The notes under the pieces: generated by a model
Told to the model about the DNA's origin: nothing
Databases searched by the model: none
The model's input: the letters and a program-made list of their open reading frames with translations, nothing else
NCBI GenBank assembly: GCA_036939355.1
Contig: JALLAP010000133.1
Coordinates: forward strand, 1 to 18,658
Source: Thalassiosira profunda
Taxonomy: Eukaryota > Bacillariophyta > Thalassiosirophyceae > Thalassiosirales > Thalassiosiraceae
DNA: 18,658 nt
Direction of reading: 5' to 3'
Made by a program: the position numbers and the translations under genes
Part shown: piece by piece, positions 1 to 8,821 of the stretch
Layout: each line of letters begins with the position of its first letter
Position numbering within the stretch: the stretch's first letter is position 1

Positions 1-159
1 GTCAAACGGCTGCTAGACCATAAATATATATTGCAAAGGTCAAACCAACGGTCAAGGCGTGCACCATTGAGGGCGTAAAAAGTAAACTTAATGGCCTCCT
101 CGACCTCCACAACCACAATTGCACACCGACGCCGTTCAATAGCATATAAAGGTGACCGG

Positions 160-573
160 CTATCGGTTTCGTCGGTTGGCGTTCGTCCGCGGCTTGATGG
201 AGCTCGCGGTTATGGCCGCCGGAGAGGCCGTCGTCGCCGTCGTCTCGGCCTTGTGGCCCTCCTTGTGCCTCCCGCCGACCTCCGTCTCGCCGCCGCCGGA
301 CACCAAGGCCTTAGCCAGTGTGACGGCAAGGTCCTCGTCGCAGTCGCTGCTCTCGTCGCCATCGCTGCTCCCGGCGACGCCGCCCTCGTTGCAGTCGCTG
401 CCCTCGTCACAATCGCTGCTCCCGGCGACGCTTCTCGTCACAGTCGTTGCCGCTCTCGTCGCCGCTGCTAAAAAGCCGTTGTCATCGCAGTCCAAGGCCA
501 AGGACTCGCCGCCTCCGCCCTCCTCGTCCGATTCGAGCTCAAAGCCATCCTTGCTGCTACTCTCGAAATACAT
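160..573 (-). CDS. Uncertain acidic, repeat-containing reading frame
   Basis: An ATG-started frame of 137 residues on the minus strand. The N-terminal half is rich in Ser, Asp, Glu and Gly, with two copies of a VAGSSD-type acidic unit (about 17 residues each) matching the 51-bp DNA repeat at 334-435. The C-terminal tail is basic and Thr/Ala rich. A stop codon lies four codons upstream of the chosen ATG, so the frame is closed at the 5' end unless it is an internal exon. I recognise no domain. Such acidic stretches occur in many nuclear proteins and in some transposase N-termini, so no function is offered. The opposite strand is also open in two frames because the region is GC-rich and repetitive, so this may not be a gene. 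Confidence 0.22.
   Translation of the reverse strand: MYFESSSKDGFELESDEEGGGGESLALDCDDNGFLAAATRAATTVTRSVAGSSDCDEGSDCNEGGVAGSSDGDESSDCDEDLAVTLAKALVSGGGETEVGGRHKEGHKAETTATTASPAAITASSIKPRTNANRRNR
334..435. repeat. Two-unit 51-bp tandem repeat
   Basis: Two adjacent 51-bp units, starting near 334 and 385, share most bases, including a cagtcgctgc core and a cccggcgacg block at 370-379 and 421-430. A third, shorter partial copy starts near 434 with a 2-base length difference. Confidence 0.6.
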
Positions 574-703
574 CTCGTACCACACCTAGATAGCCCTACC
601 CTCTTGCGTGTTGGTACTTCGTCCCCTTGGCGTTCGGACACGGCATGTGCGGTCAGGAGGAGCAGCACCGAGCCAGGGCGGGATGGCGGCAAGTTTGATT
701 TAG

Positions 704-763
704 ACTATCGGAAAACTATCGGAAACTATCGGATAATTATCGGATATCGGACAATTATCGGAA
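704..763. repeat. TATCGG-rich short tandem repeat
   Basis: Six TATCGG cores occur within 60 bases at spacings of roughly 7-11 bp, separated by A-rich linkers. This is an imperfect minisatellite in intergenic DNA with no coding potential seen. Confidence 0.65.
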
Positions 764-841
764 TGACAAGCGGTACTCAAATACGTGTGTGTCACAATAG
801 GTCAAATGCGAACCTGCTAAAATAGTCAGACCGGTTTGTTG

Positions 842-898
842 CTGAGCACTACACTGAGCACTACACTGAGCACTGATAGCACTGAGCACTGAGTCTGA
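842..898. repeat. 12-bp minisatellite, ctgagcactaca unit
   Basis: Two perfect 12-bp units (ctgagcactaca) are followed by degenerate partial units (ctgagcactgatagca, ctgagca, ctgagt). It lies just downstream of the helicase remnant on that element's strand. No further role is visible. Confidence 0.75.
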
Positions 899-975
899 GT
901 ACATAGACTGTAACTAAATGGAGAATCACAACAACAACTGAACAATTGGTACAAAACTTAACGAAGTTAGATATG

Positions 976-1740
976 TTAGATCACTTCTGTGTAGAGACTA
1001 TGTTCTATGTTCCGCGTGTATGTTTTCCCCGGCGGCAACTGCAAGTCGAGAAATTCTTCTTGGTCGGCCCATCAGACAGTAATTCGGTTTGGGTTTCCGC
1101 AGCGGGAGAACGCGACATATCTGCCCGTGAGTCCAGACGCTTCGTGGGAGCAATATTCCGCACAAACGGAGTGACTGGCCTTGAGCTCTGTTGATGGTCA
1201 GGGCAAAGGCAGCAGGCTTGATGGGAAACTGCAAGCGCTTCATGACAAAGGGCAGTCCAGTCGTTCGATTTCATGGGGATCCTGGGGGATCCTGGGGAGG
1301 ACAGGGTCCTGTTAGGGTCATTGGCTTTGGCCCCCATATCTTGGTCAGAATGAGTCGATATTCGCCGAGAGTCTTGACCAGGTATTGAGTCCCGTTGCAG
1401 TGACAACCCTTGATATCGATGTTCTTCAAGAGGATCACGGGCGTGCCAACCTTTAAATTCAATTCGTAGTCTCGGCCATCCCGGAGAGGGCCAAAGCCAA
1501 AGTTTCAGAAATTCCGTCCGGAACATGGGTTGGCTGTCATCCTCGCCGACTGTATCGATGCTGTGATAGGAATTCGTTTCTCCCGGAAGCCAGCCGACCA
1601 GCTCGTTGTTTGTGTCGGTGACGATATCGTTGGTTGCTGCCAGAACTGAGGCTGACCCTGACAATGTCACGTAACAAGTTACATAGCTCAAGCTACGCGA
1701 CGGAATTTCGATTTTGCCGTCCTTACAGGGACAAAAAACT
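976..1740 (-). pseudogene. Pif1/Helitron-type helicase C-terminal remnant
   Basis: Broken minus-strand coding sequence for the C-terminal part of a Pif1-family DNA helicase, the helicase type carried by Helitron transposons. Recognisable pieces in order are ASVLAATNDIV (about 1650-1620), LKVGTPVILLKNID then CNGTQYLVK (about 1460-1395), QFPIKPAAFALTINRAQGQS (about 1230-1175), THGQ (about 1130), YVAFSRCGNPNRITV (about 1118-1074), and a GKTYTRNI tail ending at a stop at 976. These lie in all three frames, so there are at least three frameshifts, plus an in-frame TGA after GNPNRITV. The Walker A and B region is missing. The upstream part of the fragment overlaps a diverged copy of a dispersed repeat. 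The strong match to the family order makes the identity secure. Helitron rather than cellular Pif1 is inferred from decay and context. Confidence 0.82.
1650..1727 (-). repeat. Dispersed repeat, copy C (inverted, diverged)
   Basis: On the minus strand this stretch carries gtaaggacggca followed about 35 bases later by gtaacttgttacgtga and cagggtcagcct, in the same order and spacing as copies A (2056-2140) and B (10106-10193). It is more diverged, and it overlaps the helicase remnant, so part of the resemblance could come from that coding sequence. Less certain than the A/B pair. Confidence 0.5.
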
Positions 1741-2263
1741 CGCGTGCTAACCGTTGGGCTCATAACCCAGAATCTCACGAAACGTTTGGAAATTTTTGTG
1801 AGTCTGTCCGTCGTTTTACGTTTTACGTAGCTTCAAGGAATGTTTGTGTGAGCAGTTTCGCAACCGCAAGGAGGCAAAATCACGAACCCGAACCCGAACT
1901 TGCAAAATGAATGGCTGTGGCTGAAGCAAGAATTTTGCGGTTTTCAAGGAGCTAAATTCTTTTTCGCGGAAGTTGGAAAGAAGTTTTCTTAGTAATACTA
2001 CGTATTCCTACGTGAAACTATCTCCGACTGCGTGGAAAGTTTCGCCAGCTTGCAAGGACGGCAGGTCGATGTTCACGAAGCACGCAGCTCAAAGCGAGGT
2101 TCGTAACTTGCAACGTGACCATTGTAAGGGTCAGCCTGAAGGCCGGATTTCGATTTTCGTGCACAAAAAATTGACCGTTGTTCACTTTCACTTTCTCGGC
2201 CCCGGGGTTGTTGCCGTCGATTGCCAGCCTGCGGAGCGTCCCGGCGGAGGCCACGGGTTCAAC
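1741..2263 (+). other. Upstream and 5'-leader region of the methyltransferase gene
   Basis: No gene seen. The interval holds several ACGT-core palindromes (tacgta near 1826 and 1999) and dispersed-repeat copy A at 2056-2140. The methyltransferase frame stays open back to a TTG at 1973, with an ATG at 2069 inside the repeat, but the encoded peptide shows no domain character. I read it as leader sequence rather than protein. A promoter probably lies here, but no TATA box can be named with confidence. Confidence 0.45.
2056..2140 (+). repeat. Dispersed repeat, copy A
   Basis: Positions 2056-2110 are identical to 10106-10160 over 55 bases. A block with four changes follows, then ten more identical bases (2121-2130 against 10171-10180). 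Copy B has a 6-base taaggg expansion at the point where the copies diverge, after which similarity fades. Here the repeat sits in the leader of the methyltransferase gene. Confidence 0.93.
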
Positions 2264-5010
2264 ATGTCCTATCGCGGCGGAAAGCTCGGCGCGGTGGGCG
2301 GAGGCAAAGAGTGGGCGCTCGAGCGGAGCGCGTCGTCCACGTCCTCGTCCTCGTCCTCGTCCAACCCCAACGAAAAATCGCGCCGAAAGAGCAGCAAGCT
2401 CTCGGCGACGAACCGCCGCCGGCAGAAGCGGAGGGAGAGCCGCGACCGCGAGCGGCGGGAGCAGGTGGGGGCTGGCAGAGGGCGCGAGGAGTCCGATCAA
2501 TCGGATTCCACGCCCGTGACGTGCAACAAGCGGCCGAAATTGGAGCACGTGCCATGCGAGGGAAAGACCGGTTCGAACAGCAACGGTGCCACCGCAGAGC
2601 GCGCTTCCGCAGCCGAGAAGGAAGGTGACGGGAAGTACGCCTTGGGCGAGGGACAGATCTCTGCAGGCCCTCCGCGGATGACGGGTGGAGCTCGTGAGCC
2701 CGCTGTGGTCAAACAGCAGGGGGGAGCAACGAAGGGAGCAGATGCGCCTCAGATAGGAACGCTGATCTACAGCGGGAAGAAGGCAGGCAAACCCTCAAAA
2801 TCATCACCTACGGGGAAGAAGCGCCGACGGCGGGAAGAAGGCAAGGGAAGTCCGAAGGAGGAGAGTGCGAGCGTGTCCAGGGCCAGCCCGGCGAGTGTCA
2901 ATCCGATGTCCGCCAAGAAGAGCGCCGAGAAGAAGAAGCTGGAACGCAAATTCGACGCATGCGTGAGCAAGACCGTTGCCACTGCTGGGATGAGCGAAGG
3001 AGGCGACGTCGCGACGGCTAAGCAAAACGAAGCATCTGCAGCTGCGAACCCAAATCCATCTTCTGTTGACTCCGGCGGTGCCAATTCCAATTCCGAGGAC
3101 GCTTCGGCCGAGCCTGTCCGTTCGAAAGCAACGGAATCAGAGGCCAGAGAGCCTAGCGCTTCGAGCGGAAAGCGCGAGATATTCGATGAGACGTCCCATG
3201 AGCAGGATCCAGGCCAATTCACTTCGTCCTCTGCCACAGCTGCAGAGCCAGGAGTAGAGAAAGAAAACGAGACTGGACTTGCAAACATTGTCTGCAAAGA
3301 AGAGGCCGGCGTCGGTGCAAAGAAGACGCAAATAACCCTTACGCAAGGAAATTTCTTGGCCGTCAAGGAAGAGAATGAAGTGACCAAAGTGAAAGTGGAG
3401 GCCAACAAACCTAAGAAGGGGGGTCAAATTACGCTAACACAAGGCGACTTTCTTGCTGTTCCGGAGAAGACGGTCGTGAAAGGCGAGAATCCTCTGAACC
3501 CTGATGGGAGCATGGACTCGGCGGAGCTTAGGGTGCGCGGAAAAATGACTCGCTACACGAAAGGCGAGGTGTGGGTGTCCTCGGACCCCAAATATAGCGG
3601 ATTTGCCTTTGGACTTGGCAAGATCGTTACCGCAAACATGGAGCACGAGGCTGACGTTGCGCAACTGTTTCTGAAGCTCGATAAGACCTACATTGGCCCA
3701 AAGGAGGCTGCCCGTGTCACGAAACAGAGCCCACATTGCGAATGGGTGATCGTCGAAGCGCACGAGCTAACGCCCAAGTCTGGCAGGGTCCAACTCAAAT
3801 CTCTGCGCGAGAAGCTGGAGGCAGAGCGCGCCCCCAACACAACACTCTACTACAAAGAGGAAGCGCCCACCTATGCGTACTACACCAAAGGCAGCAGCCC
3901 GTTCAACCTTCCAGCTGGCGAAAAGAGGCCTATCGCTCTCGATCTATTTGCGGGAGGCGGAGGCATGAGCCTCGGTCTCAAAAAGGCTGGATTCAATGTC
4001 AAGTACAAAGTTGATGCCAATGAGGCCTGTTGCTCGACTCTGCGCCGGAACTTTCCTAAAAAGAAGGTGTATCAGAAGCTCCTATCGACATTTCTTAAAG
4101 ACCTGAAAGAGGGGCGGCTTAAGAAGGTTGATACCGAGAGAATCGTTTTGGTGCACGGGTCGCCTCCGTGCCAGGCCTGGTGCCTTGCAAGTAAGTGCTC
4201 GCCGCCCTATGTTGAAATGCGATGCTGGCACATCATCATCACTCATTTGCACCTCTCTGTATAGACACGAGCGGAGGCGACAACGACGAGCAGAACAAGC
4301 AAGCCACACTCGATTTTCTGGATACTGTGCAGCACATTCAGCCGCCATTCGTTTCAATGGAGAATGTCCCCGGACTGGCGTCCAAGAGGAGGCTGAATGA
4401 CGCGGAAATGTCCAACCTTGAGTATCTTCAAATGGTCATGGGTAAGCTGATATCCATGGGATACTCCGTAAATGTGACACAGACGTATGCAAGTCACTTT
4501 GGCGATCCACAGAAACGCAAGAGGCTCGTTCTATTCGCTGCCAAGCAAGGATACCAGCTGCCATCGAATCCAAAGCAAACGCATGGAGTTGAGGATGACT
4601 TGCAGCCTGTTGTGACTGTTGGTGATGCAATGGGGGACTTGGAGGACGTGGCACCCAATGGCCCAGGGCGGGTTCAGCTCGAGAACGGCAAGATTGTTCA
4701 GGGCCACTTCATTGAGGGCACAAAGTTGGCGGGCAGAAGCGACGACGACATTCGCTTGTCCCGAAATAAGCCAGTAGCGCCGGCTTCAGGTACCGCCAAC
4801 ACTTTGCGCAAGCAAAACAAGATGCAACATTCTGAATGCAACCGCTATCTGACGCTGCTTGAGTGCAAGCGGCTCATGTCCTTTCCGGACAGCCACGTGC
4901 TTGAGGGGACTAAAAAGGAAATGCGAGATCAGGTGGGAAATGCGGTTCCAGTTAGGTTCGCGGAGGCCCTCGGCAGAACGATCATGGAGAGCATCGTTAC
5001 TAGCAGCTAG
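2264..5010 (+). CDS. C5 DNA cytosine methyltransferase, chromomethylase/DNMT1 type (two exons)
   Basis: Transfers a methyl group from S-adenosylmethionine to cytosine C5 in nuclear DNA. Exons 2264-4190 and 4265-5010 give 890 residues. Start: ATG at 2264 (A at -3), preferred over ATG 2069, which lies in a dispersed repeat. Residues 1-340 are low complexity, Ser-rich and basic, with probable nuclear signals. A 12-residue motif recurs at 356-367 and 388-399. Residues about 428-545 sit where a BAH domain is expected and resemble one weakly. Catalytic motifs: I, DLFAGGGGMSLGL (from 560); IV, SPPCQ with the nucleophile at C636; VI, MENV (E675); VIII, QKRKR (from 725); X, GNAVP (from 867). Splicing restores DEQNKQ, close to the chromomethylase DEKNKQ. 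No chromodomain lies between motifs I and IV, unlike plant chromomethylases, so whether it is maintenance or CMT-like is open. It converges on GFM2 with 43 bp between stop codons. Confidence 0.93.
4191..4264 (+). other. Methyltransferase intron (74 bp, phase 1)
   Basis: Donor gtaagt at 4191 and acceptor tgtatag ending at 4264. The preceding exon ends on the first base of a codon and the following exon resumes on the second, so splicing gives an uninterrupted frame linking catalytic motif IV to motif VI. Without splicing the frame reaches a stop at 4264. Confidence 0.95.
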
Positions 5011-5053
5011 AAAGTAACTGCTGGAGTCGCAATCATTCAACTTCATGCATTCT
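5011..5053. other. 43-bp gap between convergent stop codons
   Basis: The methyltransferase TAG ends at 5010 and the GFM2 stop (minus strand) occupies 5056-5054. No terminator-like hairpin is evident. Any ordinary 3' untranslated region on either strand must run into the other gene. Confidence 0.85.
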
Positions 5054-8000
5054 TCACAATCCGTCCCGGGGTAGGTGGCCTCTGTACTCTGCCGAAAAGG
5101 CGCCCTCGCCGCCTGTGAGACTCCTCAGGCTATTCGCATAGCCAAGGATCTCCACGAGAGGCACATCTGCCTCGACAACCGATTTGGCATTGTCGCTGCC
5201 GCCCTCGTCGGTTGCCAGAACATCATCCACAGTTCCTCTGCGCCCCGTCAGGTCAGACAGCACATCGCCCACTCTCCCTGTCGGAACAGATACTTCCACA
5301 CTCATCCGGGGCTCGAGCACGGACATTCGCCCTTCCTCTGCGAGCGATTCCAAAAGGACAGCCACAGCGTTCGCCGCCGCGGCGCGCAGCGCCCCGGGCA
5401 GTTGGTCGGGGTTCGACAATTCCGAGTCCACCTCAACGATCTGGCACTCCACATTGGCCAGCGGATGCGGACCTAGCCGTCCGCGACGGAGCGAGCCCCG
5501 CGCACCCGATAGCAGAGCCTTCAACGGTGGAGGGTACTTGAGCTCGGACTCGTCCGGCGGAGCGTTTGGGTCGAGGTCGAAGTACGCTCGGGCTTCCGGC
5601 GAGAGTGTCACGATAGGATCTTCTGGTGGCACGCAAAGTTCGTGGACGGGACATCCATCAGAGGACCCACGTGTTCTCAGCAGAAGCCGCACCCCGCCTT
5701 GCAGCTGAACACCTCCCACCGTGCGATCGTACACCACCATGCCATCGGTCTCGACCTCCTCTCCATTTTCTAATAGCACCGTCTCCCGGTATGCCACGGC
5801 CGGTCTGCCAGTACGCACTTCGAGTCCAAACTCTCGTCGCAGCCTATCCAGAACGATCTCCATGTGTAGCTCGCCCAGTCCAGATATAAGTGTGGTCGTG
5901 GGCGTCTCCTCCACGACGAGACTCGGGTCCTCTACTGTAAGAAGGGTCAGTGCGTCCGAAAGTCGAGACTGCTCGGAGGAAGAGGAGGCTTCAACGCGCA
6001 GGGTCAGGACGGGTCGGGGCGACGCGAGGCCGGCCAAATGCACGCCATCCATGTATTGTTTCCAATGGAGGTCGTTCTTTCGGTTCTTTGCCGTCTTTTT
6101 CTTGTCTTGCTTCCCCTCGTAGCTTCCACCGGCTGAAGTCAGCAAAAGCGTGTCGCCCGTCACCACCGACTTGAGGCCTACCAACGCGCAAACGTCGCCC
6201 GAAGGACACGATCCATCCGGCAAGTTGTCGAATCTCCCACCAGACAGCTCCAGCATGCCCCCAATGCGCTCCATAGGGTGCTTCTGTTTCTTGTCCCTCT
6301 CGCCATCGACGTTGGCTCCACGAGCTGCAGGAGACACGACGCGGACGCTGTCGCGGGCCTTCAACTTTCCAGAATAAACGCGTGCAAACGCCACACGACC
6401 GTCGCCCGATCCTCCCCGCCCTTTCATGTGCAGGACTTTGAACACGTAGGCCAATGTAGACGAATGCAGTGGATGTCCCAGTGAAATTGAATTGTCGATC
6501 TCGGCATCTCGTTGCTGTTCACTATTGTTGCCCAGCAGTTGGAGCTGGGGCGGCAATCGATCAAGGGGACAGGGCACTGTCAAAGAAGAAGAGACAAAGT
6601 GGAGATTCGATGCGTTAGCATTTCTGAGGATCCAGAATAACAACAGACAGCATTTCACTCCAACTCACGATATTCGGCGACGCAATCCAGCACGGGCTCC
6701 ACGCCCACGCCTCGAAGCGCCGCGCCGCACAACGTCGGCATGACCGTTCGATTCAGCGAAGTCCGCCGCAGAGACGACCGTATGTCCTCCGTCGACACAC
6801 TGGCCAGGATGGGACACGCATGCTCCTCCTCACCCTCCATGGCATTCAGATACAAGTCCTCCATTGTTTCGTCAACATCGGCCAGGTTCGAGATGAGATC
6901 TCGTCGGGCGTCCAGCGCTGCCTCGATCAAGGCGGGGTTGCCCTCTCGCACGCCGGGGCTCGTCAACGATACTACCGTAGGTGCGGCATCCTCGATGCTC
7001 AAATCTTCTGCATCGTCGGGATATATCAACGCCCGCAGGTGGACCAGGTCCACCACCCCGACAAATCCTCCGTGGGGCGGGGGCTCGTCCAGCGACCCCG
7101 CCGCAATCTCCGGACCCAATGCTGTACTTCCACCGTCTCCATTCTTAGTTGTCGACCCGTGATTCGCCACGCGGTACAACGGCAGCTGCACCGCCACGGG
7201 ATTGCTCCCATTTAACTTTCTCCGGACAGTATTCATCGCGTGGCGAAAATCCGCCCCCTCCCGGTCCATCTTGTTCACGAACATTACCGCCGGGAGCGGC
7301 TCGTGGGCGTGCGTCCCGTGCAGCCCGGAGGACGACGACGCTTTGCCCCGGTCGGCGTTGCGGATGGCGCGCCACACGGTCTCCGTCTGGGCTTGCACCC
7401 CCGCGACGGCGTCGACGACCAATACCGCGCCATCTAGCACGGCCACGGAGCGGTGCACCTCGACGGAGAAGTCGACGTGCCCCGGGGTGTCTATCAAGTT
7501 GATCGCCACCCGTTTTGGCGCGTTGCTTTGTTTCGTTGTCGCATCACTAGAGGGTGCCGGGGGGACCACCCACTCGAACCCCACGGCGGCGCTCTGGATC
7601 GTAATTCCCCGCTCTCTTTCGGCGGGCAAATAGTCCGTGACTGTGTCCCCATCGTCGACGCTCCCGGCATCGTGCACCAGGCCGGATAGGGCGAGCATGC
7701 GTTCCGTGACGGTGGTCTTCCCGGCGTCGACGTGGGCGAAGATGCCAACGTTGCGCAGCGCCAGGAGGCGGGGGTGGCAGGGATGATGGGCGTGTTGTCG
7801 GTGGTCGGGGTCGGAATTGGGGTTGGGTTCGGCGTCGCTGTCCGAGTCCGATTCGGGGTCGGTCAATGCCGAGAAGCAGCGAAATTGGTATTGGCGGTCT
7901 GTTGTTGTGTGAGGTGCACGCCATTGCGTTGACCCGATATTACCCAAATGCGACGCGCTGCCCATTTGTCGTATTGATGACAGAAGAGACTGACCGATTG

Positions 8001-8325
8001 CAAACCCTTCCACGCTGCCCTGTCGCCGTGGCTGTTGTTGCAGCAGCACTTCAAGGTGCACATCATGTGAGCTCTTTTGTATCGGGGAGCCGAACGCAAA
8101 AAGAGCAGATTGCAATTCTCGCGCGCCCATGGCCAGTCCGTTCGCCAACGCGCCGCGACGAGCCGGTTGTCGATGGGGCAAAGCGTCGTCTTCGCGCCCA
8201 TCGCCGGCCACTGCGCAGGACGTGGCCGCGGACGCGAGGCGACACTTGCAATGCAGTTGCAGCGACGGCCTCGACTGTCGCGCCGCTGCCGGCGAGCGGG
8301 CCAGCCAGCGGGCCAGGGCGGTCAT
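5054..8325 (-). CDS. GFM2: Mitochondrial elongation factor G2, ribosome recycling GTPase (two exons)
   Basis: Translational GTPase of the EF-G2mt/GFM2/MEF2 family, known to split mitochondrial ribosomes with the recycling factor rather than drive translocation. Exons 8325-6669 and 6576-5054 give 1,059 residues. The first in-frame codon upstream is a GTG, and the first ATG is at 8325 (G at -3). It opens a typical mitochondrial presequence: MTALARWLARSPAAARQS, rich in Arg, Ala and Ser with no acids. The G domain starts near residue 192: G1 AHVDAGKTT, G2 region DDGDTVTD plus ERERGITIQSAAV, G3 DTPGH, G4 NKMD. The DDGDTVTD signature points to GFM2 rather than GFM1. Domain III carries SGLGELHMEI (about 782), and the C-terminus carries EILGYANSLRSLTGG. 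The human protein is near 780 residues. The excess here is mainly an N-terminal extension of about 190 residues, which may hide another intron, and several low-complexity insertions. Confidence 0.93.
6577..6668 (-). other. GFM2 intron (92 bp, phase 1)
   Basis: On the minus strand, donor gtgagt begins at 6668 and acceptor ttgacag ends at 6577, with a tgctaac branch-point-like site inside. Joining the first codon base at 6669 to 6576 gives a Leu codon and restores AEYLPCPLDRLPPQL, matching the family's conserved YLPSP segment between the G domain and domain II. Unspliced, exon 1 ends at a TGA at 6655. Confidence 0.95.
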
Positions 8326-8821
8326 GGCGCTGCCGGGCGAGAGGGCAGTCGGCGCCTGGGGGAGGGCGGAGGCGGAGGCGGAGGGGAGCACGTGGGAGGG
8401 TTTGAGCGAGGCGAGGGGCGGCGGGCGAGGGCGGTCAGCCGGTCAGCGGTCAGACGAAGGCGCCGGCCCAAAAAGGCAACCCTACCAACCTCAAAAAAAC
8501 GTATTTATTACTTAAGTCATACCAAACCTTAACCCTTCTCAGATACTAACCCTAACCTTATCCTTTACTCATACCATAGGAGTAATCTCTAAGCCTCTCT
8601 AGTCTCCGACTGGCCGCGAAGCCACCTCGATCAATTCTCGCCGTCGTCTCATCGACATCGAGAAGATCACACGGGTGCAGCTCGGTCGAGAGCCGAGTCT
8701 TCCTAGGGCGCCCATGTGGGCAGACGGGCACGAATGGCATTAGAGATGTATTTTCCGAGATGCCCGGGTCCATCCCAAACACTCATTTTGCTCCCAGTCA
8801 CCAGCTGATCGACGGTTCATG
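8326..8821. other. Intergenic region between GFM2 and the VOC gene
   Basis: No gene supported. The GFM2-proximal part is GC-rich with gaggcg-type short repeats (about 8360-8440). Around 8545-8568 there is a short ctaaccctaacc run resembling two telomere-like units. A 74-codon minus-strand frame at 8558-8782 has no recognisable domain. The GFM2 promoter is expected here but not identified. Confidence 0.45.

Noticed and set aside
1973..2263. N-terminal extension of the methyltransferase frame back to 1973
   Set aside because: It begins with TTG, passes through a dispersed repeat, and encodes no recognisable sequence. The ATG at 2264 has good context. The ATG at 2069 is not fully excluded.
2018..2548. 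Long antisense frames within the methyltransferase, GFM2 and VOC genes
   Set aside because: They are shadows caused by GC-rich codon positions. None shows a domain, while the opposite strand carries clear family motifs.
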